Position numbers and translations under genes: made by a program | Shown here: piece after piece, positions 16,270-24,813 of the stretch | How positions within the stretch are numbered: position 1 is the stretch's first letter | Layout of the letters: each line of letters opens with the position of its first letter | The notes under the pieces: model-generated | Databases searched by the model: none | Seen by the model: the letters and a program-made list of their open reading frames with translations, nothing else | Told to the model about the DNA's origin: nothing | DNA from: Kribbella sindirgiensis | Lineage (GTDB): Bacteria > Actinomycetota > Actinomycetes > Propionibacteriales > Kribbellaceae | Assembly (NCBI RefSeq): GCF_004331435.1 | Contig: NZ_SJKA01000010.1 | Span: 186,001-250,000, forward strand | Length of the DNA stretch: 64,000 bases | Direction: 5' to 3'

Positions 16270-16940
16270 GTCATCGGCCGTTGCGGATCGCGTTGATTCG
16301 GCATGGGGAGTCCGAGGCGAATCTGGACAAGACGGTCTACGAGCGCACCCCGGACCACGCGGTCCCGTTGACGGCGCTGGGGCACGAGCAGGCGGCCAAG
16401 GCAGGGCGGGAGCTGCGGGAGCTGTTCGAGAACGAGCCGGTCCGCGTGTACGTGTCGCCGTACCTGCGGGCCCGGCAGACGCTGGACTCGCTGGGGCTGG
16501 ACGACCTGATCGGCGTACCGCGGGAGGAGCCGCGGCTGCGGGAGCAGGACTGGGCCAACCTCCAGGACACCGCGGACATCGAGCGGCAGGAGGAACTGCG
16601 CGACTCGTTCGGGCACTTCTTCTACCGGTTCACGCACGGTGAGTCGGGGTCGGACGTGTACGACCGGGTGTCGACGTTCCTGGAGACGATGCACCGCGAC
16701 TTCGAGAAACCGGATGCCGCGCGCAACGTGCTGCTGGTGTCGCACGGGCTCACGATGCGGCTGTTCTGCATGCGCTGGTTCCACTGGTCGGTCCGGTTCT
16801 TCGAGTCGCTCCGCAACCCGGCCAACGCGGAAACCCGCGTCTTGCTCCGGCAGCCGGACTTCCGCTACAAACTCGACCGCCCGTTCGACCAGTGGACACC
16901 CTACGAGCCGACAGAACCTGAGCGCTCAGCCTGGTTGTAG
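16260..16940 (+). CDS. Histidine phosphatase (phosphoglycerate-mutase-like)
   Basis: 226 residues with the RHG catalytic motif (ALIRHGESEANLD) and a second histidine in VLLVSHGLTMRLF, plus YVSPYLRARQTLD. This is the histidine phosphatase superfamily, branch 1. Members include alpha-ribazole phosphatase (CobC), and the gene overlaps cbiB by 10 bases, but the EQDWANLQDT and FFYRFTHGESG segments resemble the general actinobacterial branch, so a cobalamin role is only possible. The ribosome site GGAGGGGGAAGCG lies directly before ATG 16260. Confidence 0.8.
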   Translation: MGLSHRPLRIALIRHGESEANLDKTVYERTPDHAVPLTALGHEQAAKAGRELRELFENEPVRVYVSPYLRARQTLDSLGLDDLIGVPREEPRLREQDWANLQDTADIERQEELRDSFGHFFYRFTHGESGSDVYDRVSTFLETMHRDFEKPDAARNVLLVSHGLTMRLFCMRWFHWSVRFFESLRNPANAETRVLLRQPDFRYKLDRPFDQWTPYEPTEPERSAWL

Positions 16941-16977
16941 GGTCCTGAGGTGAGGGCTACTCGACGGGAGTGATCGC

Positions 16978-17955
16978 ATGGTGGTGGACCAGATCCGCGC
17001 GGCAACCCAGGACCTGCTGGCCGCGCTGACACCGGACCAGCTGAAGCAGATCTCGGCACCGTTCGACACACCCGATCACCAGACCTGGACCTACCTGCCC
17101 GGTGCCGTTCCGGGCCTTGCGCTGACTGACCTGTCGGCGGCGCAGGAGGCTCTCGTCGTCCGCCTGCTCGAACTCGTCTACAGCAAGCGCGGGCTGGCCG
17201 ATTTCCGCGCGGTGATGGCAGCCGAGATCATCGTCCGCGGCCTCGGCGACCCGATGGAGGTCGCGGAGACCGGGGGATGGGCGGGTTCGACGGTCGGCGA
17301 TCGCTACTATCTCCGCGTGCTCGGCGACCCGGCCGGCACCGAGCCGTGGGCCTGGCGGCTCAACGGTCACCATCTGGCGCTGCACGTCACGTTGGTGGAC
17401 GGAGCGATCTCGTTCACCCCGCAGTTCTTCGGGTCGAACCCGGCAGAGGTCCTGTCCGGGCCGCACGCGGGCAGACGGTTCCTGGTCGCCGAGCAGGACC
17501 TGGGCTTCCAGCTGCTGCACGCACTGGAGCCGGCCCAGCTGGAGGTCGCGCTGGTGTCACCCGAGGCGCCCGACGACATCCTGACCCGCCACGACCCGGT
17601 CGCCGACGCGTCGCTGCTGCACCGCGGCCTGGCGTACGGCGACATGAACGAGGATCAGCGGCAGCTCCTCAGCCTCCTCATCGGCCAGTACGTCGGCCGC
17701 GCCGCCGGCCCGATCGGCTTGCAGACCTGGCAGGACATCACCGAGCAGGGCGTCGAGCGCCTGACGTTCGCCTGGGCCGGCGAGACCCAGCCGGGCCTCG
17801 GTCACCGCCACTACTACTCGATCGCGGGCCCCACCTTCCTCGCCGAGTACGACAACACCCAGGACAACGCCAACCACATCCACTCGGTCTGGCGCGACCT
17901 CCGCAACGACTGGGCCACCGACCTCCTGGCAGCCCACTACGCGATGCACAGATAG
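16978..17955 (+). CDS. DUF3500-family protein
   Basis: A 325-residue protein that matches the DUF3500 pattern: an early helical part (LLAALTPDQLKQI), WTYLPG, GRRFLVAEQDLGFQLL and, near the end, a conserved histidine-rich stretch (GHRHYYSIAGPTFLAEYDN, then NHIHSVWRDL). No signal peptide is visible. The function of the family is not established; the closing HxHYYS/E.DN motif suggests metal or nucleic-acid binding but this is a guess. ATG start behind GACGGGAGTGATCGC. It is followed directly by the cobN riboswitch. Confidence 0.75.
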   Translation: MVVDQIRAATQDLLAALTPDQLKQISAPFDTPDHQTWTYLPGAVPGLALTDLSAAQEALVVRLLELVYSKRGLADFRAVMAAEIIVRGLGDPMEVAETGGWAGSTVGDRYYLRVLGDPAGTEPWAWRLNGHHLALHVTLVDGAISFTPQFFGSNPAEVLSGPHAGRRFLVAEQDLGFQLLHALEPAQLEVALVSPEAPDDILTRHDPVADASLLHRGLAYGDMNEDQRQLLSLLIGQYVGRAAGPIGLQTWQDITEQGVERLTFAWAGETQPGLGHRHYYSIAGPTFLAEYDNTQDNANHIHSVWRDLRNDWATDLLAAHYAMHR

Positions 17956-17971
17956 AGTCAGTCCGAATCAC

Positions 17972-18105
17972 CACGATCATCGACGGCATCAGCAGGAACC
18001 CGGTGTGAGTCCGGGGCGGTCCCGCCACTGTGACCCCGTGCAGGGGGAGTCAGGAACTGCCGCCGTCGTACCTGGAGCTGGGGCGTGGACACCCCGGGAA
18101 GGACT
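17972..18105 (+). promoter_or_regulatory. Cobalamin riboswitch upstream of cobN
   Basis: The core reads GGAACCCGGTGTGAGTCCG, then CGGTCCCGCCACTGTGACC and AGTCAGGA, the conserved B12-aptamer strands. At 18080-18095 a hairpin (GGGG-CGTGGACA-CCCC) precedes the ribosome site GGGAAGGA and ATG 18111. Its loop GTGG (18085-18088) is complementary to CCAC of the GCCACTG loop (18025-18028), as expected for the L5-L13 kissing interaction. This placement predicts that adenosylcobalamin blocks translation of cobN. Confidence 0.93.
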
Positions 18106-18110
18106 GCCGC

Positions 18111-21100
18111 ATGGCCGCGAATCTTCTGCTGTTGTCGACTGCTGATACGGACCTGCTGGCCGCTGCCGAGGCGGGTGCGGGCTGGGCGGTGGCGAACCCG
18201 GCCCGGCTCGACCTCGATCAGCTCGGCGGCCTGCTCGATGCCGCTGACGTCGTGGTCGTCCGCCTGCTCGGTGGGCGCCGCGCGTGGGAGGACGGGCTCG
18301 ACGCGGTCCTCGCCTCGGGGAAGCCCGCGGTGGTGGTGAGCGGTGAGGCGGCGCCGGACGCCGAGCTGATGTCGCTGTCGACCGTGCCGGCCGGTGCGGT
18401 CACCGAGGTGCTCGCCTACCTGCGGGAGGGCGGCGCGGACAACCTTCGCAATCTCGCCGGCTTCCTGCGGGACACGCTGCTGCTGACCGGCGACGAATTC
18501 GATCCGCCGCGCGCGCTCCCGGCGTACGGCGTGCGCGGGACCTTTGTCGAGGACGAGCGGCCGGTGGTCGGCATCGTCTACTACCGCGCGCACGAGATCT
18601 CCGGGAACACCGCCTTCGTGGACGCCCTCGCGGCGGCGGTCGACAAGGCCGGCGCGCAGCCGCTTCCGGTGTACTGCGGGACTCTGCGCGGGCTCGACCC
18701 GGCGGAGAACGTCGGGCTCTTCGATCTGCTGCGGAAGTGTGACGTCCTGGTCACCACGCTGCTCGCCGCGGGCGGTGCGGTGGCGGCGAACGCGAGCGCG
18801 GGCGGTGCGGACGACGCGTGGGACGCGGGTGCGCTGGCGTCGCTCGACATCCCGTTGATCCAGGGCCTCGCACTGACGTCGACCCGCGAGCAGTGGGTGG
18901 ACAGCGACGCGGCGGTCAGCCCGCTGGACGCGGCGACGCAGGTGGCGATCCCGGAGTTCGACGGGCGGCTGATCACGATTCCGTTCTCGTTCAAGTCGTA
19001 CGACGCCGACGGTCTGGCCCGCTACGCGCCGGATGCGGAGCGGTGCGCGCGGCTGGCCGGGATCGCGGTCGCGCATGCCCGGCTGCGGCACGTGCCGCCG
19101 GCCGAGAAGCGGATCGCGCTGGTGCTGTCGTCGTACCCGACGAAGCACGCGCGGATCGGGAACGCGGTCGGGCTGGACACTCCGGCGTCGGCGGTCGTGC
19201 TGCTCGGGAAGCTGAAGGACGCCGGGTACGACCTGGGCGACCTCGATCTGAGCGAGCTGCAGGGGGCCGACGGCGCCGATGGGCTGATCCACCGGTTGAT
19301 CGCGGCGGGCGGGCACGACGTCGACTGGCTGACGGACGAGCAGCTGGCCACCGCGGTCGCCAAGATCCCGCTGTCCACGTACGCCACCTGGTTCGGCCGA
19401 GTGCCCGAGTCGTTGCAGGAGGCAATGACCGGGGCCTGGGGCGAGGCGCCGGGGGAGCTGTACGTCGACCGGTCCGGAGACGAGCCGGCGATCGCACTCG
19501 CCGCGCTGCGGTTCGGGAACGTCGTGCTGATGATCCAGCCGCCGCGTGGTTTCGGTGAGAACCCGGTCGCGATCTACCACGACCCGGACATGGCGCCGTC
19601 GCACCACTACCTGGCGGCGTACCGCTGGCTGGAGGCGTCGCCCGACGAGGGCGGGTTCGGTGCGCAGGCCGTCGTACACCTCGGGAAGCACGGGACGCTG
19701 GAATGGCTGCCGGGCAAGGGGATCGGGATGGCGGCCGACTGTGCGCCGGACGCCGTCCTCGGGAACCTGCCGATGGTGTACCCGTTCATCGTCAATGACC
19801 CCGGCGAGGGGACGCAGGCGAAGCGGCGGGCGCACGCGGCGGTCGTCGACCACCTGGTGCCGCCGATGGCGCGAGCCGAGACGTACGGCGACATGGCGAA
19901 GCTGGAGTACCTGCTCGACGAGTACGCGACGGTGTCTGCCCTGGATCCGGAGAAGGTGCCGACGTTGCGCGCGCAGATCTGGACGCTGATCCAGGCCGCC
20001 CAACTGCACCACGACCTGCACACGGACGAGAAGCCGGAGGACGACGACTTCGACGAGTTCGTGCTGCATCTGGACGGGTATCTGTGCGAGATCAAGGACG
20101 TGCAGATCCGCGACGGGCTGCACGTCCTGGGCGGGGCGCCGGAGGGTGAGGCGCGGGTCAACCTGGTGCTCGCCGTGCTGCGGGCGAAGCAACTGTGGGG
20201 CGGGTCGTACTCGATCCCGGGTCTGCGGTCCGCTCTCGGTGACACGTTCGGTGTCGACGAAGCAGCGCTCCTCGCGGACCCGGGTCGTGCGGTGCCGGAC
20301 CTCGCCGAGCTCGCGACGCTCGCCGATCTTCCGGCGGTGAGCGGTGCCGACGGTGTCGATCTGCTGGAGGCGGTGGCGCGGAAGCTGGTCGTCGGAATGG
20401 AGACGATGGGGTGGGACGCGGCGAAGGTCCCGGTTGTCGTCGGGGAGGTGCTGGGCCGGGACTCTGCCCAAGTAGAAGCGTCGCTGACCTTTGCGGCCAC
20501 CGAAGTCGTTCCGCGCCTCGCGCGCACGGATGACGAGTTGAGGAACGTCATACGGGCGCTGGACGGGCGGTTCGTCGAGGCGGGGCCGTCCGGGTCGCCG
20601 ACCCGCGGATTAGTGAACGTGCTGCCCACCGGGCGGAACTTCTACGCCGTCGACCCGAAGGCGATCCCGAGCCGGAACGCCTGGGACGTCGGCGTCGCGC
20701 TCGCCGACTCGCTACTCCAGCGGCACCGGACGGAGACGGGGGAGTGGCCGCGGTCCGTCGGTCTCACCGTCTGGGGTACGTCGGCGATGCGTACGCAAGG
20801 CGACGACCTCGCCGAAGTGCTCTGGCTGCTCGGCTGCCGTCCGGTCTGGGACGAGGCCTCACGACGCGTCACCAGCTTCGAGGTGGTCGGTCTGGAGGAA
20901 CTCGGCCGGCCGCGGGTCGACGTGACGATCCGGATCTCCGGCTTCTTCCGGGACGCGTTCCCGCACGTCGTCGCGCTGCTGGACGAAGCGGTCCGTACGG
21001 TCGCGGAGCTCGACGAATCACCCGATGACAACTATCTGCGCGCGCACGTCCAGCAGGATGTTGCGGCGGGCAACGACGTACGGCAGGCGACGGCGCGCGT

Positions 21101-21815
21101 GTTCGGCTCCAAGCCGGGTTCGTACGGCGCCGGTCTGCTGCCGCTCGTCGACGCGCGGAACTGGCGGACCGACGCCGAACTGGCGGAGGTGTACGCCGTC
21201 TGGGGCGGGTACGCGTACGGCAAGGACCTCGACGGCGCCGATGCCCGCGGCTCGATGGAACGCGCGTACGCCCGGATCCAGGTGGCCGCGAAGAACGCGG
21301 ACACCCGCGAGCACGACATCATGGACTCCGACGACTACTTCCAGTACCACGGCGGCATGATCGCGATGGTGCGGCACCTCACCGGCGCCAACCCGAAGGC
21401 GTACGTCGGTGACTCCGCCGTACCCGCGCAGGTGAAGACCCGGACGCTGGAGGAGGAGGCGAAGCGGGTCTTCCGGGCCCGCGTGGTGAACCCGCGGTGG
21501 ATGGCGGCGATGCGGCGGCACGGGTACAAGGGCGCTTTCGAGATGGCCGCGACCGTGGACTACCTGTTCGGGTACGACGCGACCGCGGGCGTCGTCGACG
21601 ACTGGATGTACGAGTCGCTGACCACGGAGTACGTCGCCGATCCGGAGATGGCCGAGTTCTTCCGCAAGTCGAACCCGTGGGCCCGGCACGGGATCGCGGA
21701 ACGCCTGCTCGAGGCGGCGCAACGCGGCCTTTGGGCCGAACCGTCGCCCGAGGCGCTGGAGACGCTGCGGACCGCAGTCCTTGAGACGGAGGGTGACATC
21801 GAGGACCGCGGCTGA
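18111..21815 (+). CDS. cobN: Cobaltochelatase subunit CobN
   Basis: The large subunit that inserts cobalt into hydrogenobyrinic acid a,c-diamide in the aerobic B12 pathway. At 1234 residues it is full length. Family landmarks include VGIVYYRAHEISGNTAFVD, HLGKHGTLEWLPGKG, the NDPGEGTQAKRRAHA stretch, WGTSAMRTQGDD, and DYLFGYDATAGVVDDWMYE near the end. I start it at the ATG after the riboswitch (MAANLLLLSTADT) since the longer reading runs into the aptamer. Its ATPase partner is probably the ChlI/ChlD-type protein at 30383. B12 itself should repress it through the upstream riboswitch. Confidence 0.95.
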   Translation: MAANLLLLSTADTDLLAAAEAGAGWAVANPARLDLDQLGGLLDAADVVVVRLLGGRRAWEDGLDAVLASGKPAVVVSGEAAPDAELMSLSTVPAGAVTEVLAYLREGGADNLRNLAGFLRDTLLLTGDEFDPPRALPAYGVRGTFVEDERPVVGIVYYRAHEISGNTAFVDALAAAVDKAGAQPLPVYCGTLRGLDPAENVGLFDLLRKCDVLVTTLLAAGGAVAANASAGGADDAWDAGALASLDIPLIQGLALTSTREQWVDSDAAVSPLDAATQVAIPEFDGRLITIPFSFKSYDADGLARYAPDAERCARLAGIAVAHARLRHVPPAEKRIALVLSSYPTKHARIGNAVGLDTPASAVVLLGKLKDAGYDLGDLDLSELQGADGADGLIHRLIAAGGHDVDWLTDEQLATAVAKIPLSTYATWFGRVPESLQEAMTGAWGEAPGELYVDRSGDEPAIALAALRFGNVVLMIQPPRGFGENPVAIYHDPDMAPSHHYLAAYRWLEASPDEGGFGAQAVVHLGKHGTLEWLPGKGIGMAADCAPDAVLGNLPMVYPFIVNDPGEGTQAKRRAHAAVVDHLVPPMARAETYGDMAKLEYLLDEYATVSALDPEKVPTLRAQIWTLIQAAQLHHDLHTDEKPEDDDFDEFVLHLDGYLCEIKDVQIRDGLHVLGGAPEGEARVNLVLAVLRAKQLWGGSYSIPGLRSALGDTFGVDEAALLADPGRAVPDLAELATLADLPAVSGADGVDLLEAVARKLVVGMETMGWDAAKVPVVVGEVLGRDSAQVEASLTFAATEVVPRLARTDDELRNVIRALDGRFVEAGPSGSPTRGLVNVLPTGRNFYAVDPKAIPSRNAWDVGVALADSLLQRHRTETGEWPRSVGLTVWGTSAMRTQGDDLAEVLWLLGCRPVWDEASRRVTSFEVVGLEELGRPRVDVTIRISGFFRDAFPHVVALLDEAVRTVAELDESPDDNYLRAHVQQDVAAGNDVRQATARVFGSKPGSYGAGLLPLVDARNWRTDAELAEVYAVWGGYAYGKDLDGADARGSMERAYARIQVAAKNADTREHDIMDSDDYFQYHGGMIAMVRHLTGANPKAYVGDSAVPAQVKTRTLEEEAKRVFRARVVNPRWMAAMRRHGYKGAFEMAATVDYLFGYDATAGVVDDWMYESLTTEYVADPEMAEFFRKSNPWARHGIAERLLEAAQRGLWAEPSPEALETLRTAVLETEGDIEDRG

Positions 21816-21827
21816 TTGGGTAGAGGC

Positions 21828-22586
21828 ATGCCGAGGGTCTTGATCACGAACGACGACGGTTACCGTGCACCGGGGATCCGGGCGCTCGCGCCGGCGATCG
21901 CCGCCCTCGGGTACGACGTACTCGTGGTCGCGCCGCTGCTCGACGAGAGCGGTGTCGGCTCGGCGCGCGCGGGCCTGGTCAACCGGCCGGTCCGGACCGC
22001 GACCGAGGTCGAGAACGGTGTGACGTACGTCGGCATCGAGGGGACGCCCGCGGGCGCCGTGACCCTGGCTCAGGCGGGCGCGTTCGGCCCGCCGCCGGAT
22101 CTCGTGCTGTCGGGGATCAACCGCGGGCTGAACATCGGCGTGTCGATCTTCCATTCGGGCACCGTCGCGGCGGCCCTGACGGCGGCCGAGACCGGTACGT
22201 CGGCGGTTGCCGTCAGCCTCGACTCGGAGGCCCCAGGGCACTGGCCGACCGCGGCGACGATCGCCGGCGAGGCACTCGGCTGGATCGCCGACGAGCCGGC
22301 CGGGACGGTCCTGACCATCAACGTGCCGGACCGCCCGCTGGAGCAGCTGGCCGGCGTACGGCACGCCTCACTGGCCGTGAACCGGCGCACCCGCCTCGTC
22401 GCCGCGACCGGTCCGGCCGGCGAGCCGATGGTCGTCATAGAACGCACACCCCACGCCCCCGCCGTCCCAGGCACCGACGAGGCCCTCCTCGCCGAAGGCT
22501 TCGTCACCGTCACCCCCATCGTCGGCATCCGCGAGGTCCGCGACGACGCAGCCGCCACAGCCCTCGCCAAACGCCTGACCCGATGA
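21828..22586 (+). CDS. surE: 5'/3'-nucleotidase SurE
   Basis: Metal-dependent survival protein that dephosphorylates nucleoside monophosphates. The metal site ITNDDGY at the N-terminus, SGINRGLNIG, and HSGTVAAALTA are diagnostic. At 252 residues it is normal length. Start ATG 21828 follows TAGAGGC; an upstream in-frame TTG is unlikely. It sits 12 bases after cobN and so may be co-transcribed under the B12 riboswitch, though no B12 role is known. In cobalamin operons a nucleotidase could supply or salvage the lower-ligand nucleotide, but this is speculation. Confidence 0.9.
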   Translation: MPRVLITNDDGYRAPGIRALAPAIAALGYDVLVVAPLLDESGVGSARAGLVNRPVRTATEVENGVTYVGIEGTPAGAVTLAQAGAFGPPPDLVLSGINRGLNIGVSIFHSGTVAAALTAAETGTSAVAVSLDSEAPGHWPTAATIAGEALGWIADEPAGTVLTINVPDRPLEQLAGVRHASLAVNRRTRLVAATGPAGEPMVVIERTPHAPAVPGTDEALLAEGFVTVTPIVGIREVRDDAAATALAKRLTR

Positions 22587-22858
22587 AGCCTGTCCCCTGC
22601 CACCAGGGCCTGTCCCCGCCGCCGCCCCCGCCGGTCGGCCACCAGCCCGTCGGAGCAGACGACGGGTTCCTCGAGTCGTGGATTTCGGCGACCAAAGCGC
22701 AACCTCGATCCACGACTCGCGGTTCCCGGGGTCAACCAAACGCCACGACTCGGCGCGTGTCGCTCCCGGGACAAGGCAGTCGTGCTGCGCAGACACCGGT
22801 CGGTCGCGCCGGCGCCTCACCGCGCAGGCACATGCATCACAGGAGCCGCTAAAGCCTG
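22587..22858. other. Intergenic region with repeated palindromic half-sites
   Basis: A 272-base gap between converging surE and the aldolase gene. CGAGTCGTGGAT (22672-22683) faces its exact complement ATCCACGACTCG (22708-22719) across a 24-base loop. A third half-site CCACGACTCG recurs at 22743-22752, and both right-hand copies are followed by a TCCCGGG block. GCCTGTCCCC also occurs twice near the start. There is no credible gene. It may act as a terminator or be a decayed repeat element. Confidence 0.55.
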
Positions 22859-23803
22859 TCAGAGCAGGCCGGCTGCTACCAAATACTTCTCGACCTGGGC
22901 TATTTCGTCGGTGTTCAAGGGGATCTGGGGTGGGGCCATCAGGCCGCTGGCGATGACGCCGCGCAGTTGTAGCGCGGCCTTGAAGGCTCCTAGGGCTGAG
23001 GAGCTCATGCCCATCCGGGAGGGGTCGCCGACGGTGATCAGGTCGAAGAGGCGGACCAGGCGTTCCTGCTCGGCGCGGGCTGCCTCCCATTCGCCGGCGA
23101 CTGCGTGGTCGAAGAGCTTGACGTAGCCGTGGGGGTCCACGTTCCCGAGGCCCGGGACCACTCCGTCGGCTCCCATCCAGAGCGCGTTGTCGACGGTCAG
23201 TTCCGAGCCGGTGAGCACGCTGAAGTCGGTGATGTCGCCCCGGTCGCGTGCTCGCAGGATGACGTTGCGCAGACCGCCCTCGTCACCGCTGGAATCCTTC
23301 AGGCCGGCCAGTACGCCGTCGGCCGCGAGCCGCAGCAGCAAGTCGGCGCCGAGTTTGGAGTGCACCGCCACGGGCAGGTCGTACGCGAACACCGGGAGCC
23401 CCGCGGCGGCCGCGACCATCCGGAAGTGGTTCTCGATCTCCGCCGGATGGGTGCGGGTGTAGAAGGGCGCGGTGACGACGATCCCGTCGACGCCGGCCGC
23501 GACGGCCGTCCGGACGTGGTCGATCACCCGCAAGGTCGCCATGTCGATGACACCTGCCAGCACCGGTACGCGGCCCGCCGCGTGGCCCACCACCGTGTCG
23601 AGCACCACCCGGCGGTGCCCGTCCGGCAGGTACGCCACCTCGGAGGTGGAGCCGAGGACGAACAGTCCGCTCACGCCGCCGTCGATCAGGTGGTCGACCA
23701 GCCGGACCAGGGAGGCGGTGTCCACCTGGTGCTCCGGCGTGAACGGCGTACAGACAGGCGGGATGACGCCGGTCAGGCGGGCGGGCCTGGCGGACATGGT
23801 CAT
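22859..23803 (-). CDS. Dihydrodipicolinate synthase / N-acetylneuraminate lyase family aldolase
   Basis: 314-residue TIM-barrel class I aldolase. The Schiff-base lysine is in GLKDSSGDEGG and the catalytic tyrosine in VFAYDLPVAV; GSTSEVAYL holds the carboxylate-binding loop (GTxGE in DapA is replaced by GSTSE). It is not the housekeeping dapA, judging by its place as last gene of a transporter operon (ATGA overlap with the ATPase gene). It probably cleaves or forms a 2-keto acid derived from the imported compound. Exact substrate unknown. Confidence 0.85.
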   Translation of the reverse strand: MTMSARPARLTGVIPPVCTPFTPEHQVDTASLVRLVDHLIDGGVSGLFVLGSTSEVAYLPDGHRRVVLDTVVGHAAGRVPVLAGVIDMATLRVIDHVRTAVAAGVDGIVVTAPFYTRTHPAEIENHFRMVAAAAGLPVFAYDLPVAVHSKLGADLLLRLAADGVLAGLKDSSGDEGGLRNVILRARDRGDITDFSVLTGSELTVDNALWMGADGVVPGLGNVDPHGYVKLFDHAVAGEWEAARAEQERLVRLFDLITVGDPSRMGMSSSALGAFKAALQLRGVIASGLMAPPQIPLNTDEIAQVEKYLVAAGLL

Positions 23804-24813
23804 GAACGCTCCAATGCTTGGGTGATCAGGTCATCGGTGGACTCGCCGGCGACGACGGGGTGATAGCAGCGGAACAGATGCGCGGGATCGGCGGCTTCGA
23901 ACTCGGGCATCGACCCCGAGCAGTCGTCGTCGGCCTTCCAGCAGCGGGTCCGGAACGGGCAGCCGCTCGGCGGCCGGGTGGCCGACGGCACCGGCCCGAC
24001 CAGCGGGATCGGTTCGATCGGCGAGATCAGGCCGGGGGTCGCCGAGAACAGCGCTCGGGTGTACGGATGCCGCGCCTGCCGGGCGATGCCGGCCGCCGGC
24101 GCCTGCTCGACGATCCGGCCGAGGTACATGGTGACCACCCGGTCGCTCATCCGGCGGACGGTCTGGATGTCGTGCGAGACGAACACCATCGCCAGGCCGA
24201 GACGTTCCTTCAGGTCCAGCAGCAGGTTCAGGATCTGCGCCCGGACGGAGACGTCGAGCGCGCTGGTCGGCTCGTCGGCGACCAGGAGCGACGGCTCGAG
24301 GGCCAGCGCCCGGGCGATCGCGACCCGTTGCCGCTGGCCACCGGACAGTTGGCCGGGCAACGCGTCGGCGACGCTGCGGGGGAGACCCACCAACGCCATC
24401 AACTCCCGCACCCGTTCGTTGCGCTGGGCAACGGTGCCGCGATGGTGCACGTCCAGCGGATCACGCAGGACGCGATGAACGGGCAGCCGGCGGTTCAGGG
24501 CGGTCGAGGGGTCCTGGAAGATCATCCCGGTCCCGGCGCCGATGGCCTCGCGGCGTTCGGCCGGTTTCATCGCCCAGATGTCGCGGCCCCGGAATGCCGC
24601 CGTACCCTCGGTCGGTTTCTGGACGCCGACCAGGACCTTGGCCAGCGTGGACTTCCCGCAGCCGGATTCGCCGACCACGCCGACGGTCTCACCGGCGGCG
24701 ACGGTCAGATCGGCCCCGGTCAGCGCATAGACCCGGTCCCGGCTGAAGAGACCACCGGACCTGGCCCGGTGGACGACGTGTACGTCGGACAGTTCGAGCA
24801 CCGTCTCGGTCAT
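23800..24813 (-). CDS. Peptide/nickel-type ABC transporter ATPase (DppF/OppF-like)
   Basis: 337-residue ATPase that powers the importer with the fused DppD-like domain. Walker A GESGCGKST, signature LSGGQRQRVAIARAL, Walker B LLVADEPTSALD and the switch HD (FVSHD) are all present. The C-terminal oligopeptide-transport cysteine motif (CPFRTRC...C...C) that can bind an iron-sulphur cluster is intact. It overlaps the upstream fusion gene and the downstream aldolase gene by ATGA, so it is inside a single operon. Confidence 0.93.
   Translation of the reverse strand: MTETVLELSDVHVVHRARSGGLFSRDRVYALTGADLTVAAGETVGVVGESGCGKSTLAKVLVGVQKPTEGTAAFRGRDIWAMKPAERREAIGAGTGMIFQDPSTALNRRLPVHRVLRDPLDVHHRGTVAQRNERVRELMALVGLPRSVADALPGQLSGGQRQRVAIARALALEPSLLVADEPTSALDVSVRAQILNLLLDLKERLGLAMVFVSHDIQTVRRMSDRVVTMYLGRIVEQAPAAGIARQARHPYTRALFSATPGLISPIEPIPLVGPVPSATRPPSGCPFRTRCWKADDDCSGSMPEFEAADPAHLFRCYHPVVAGESTDDLITQALERS

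Noticed and set aside
16260..16940. CobC (alpha-ribazole phosphatase) label for the histidine phosphatase
   Set aside because: Proximity to cbiB is suggestive, but the motifs beyond RHG are those of the general branch, so the specific name is not supported.
17958..20471. An 837-codon minus-strand frame opposite cobN
   Set aside because: Antisense shadow; it also runs across the B12 aptamer.
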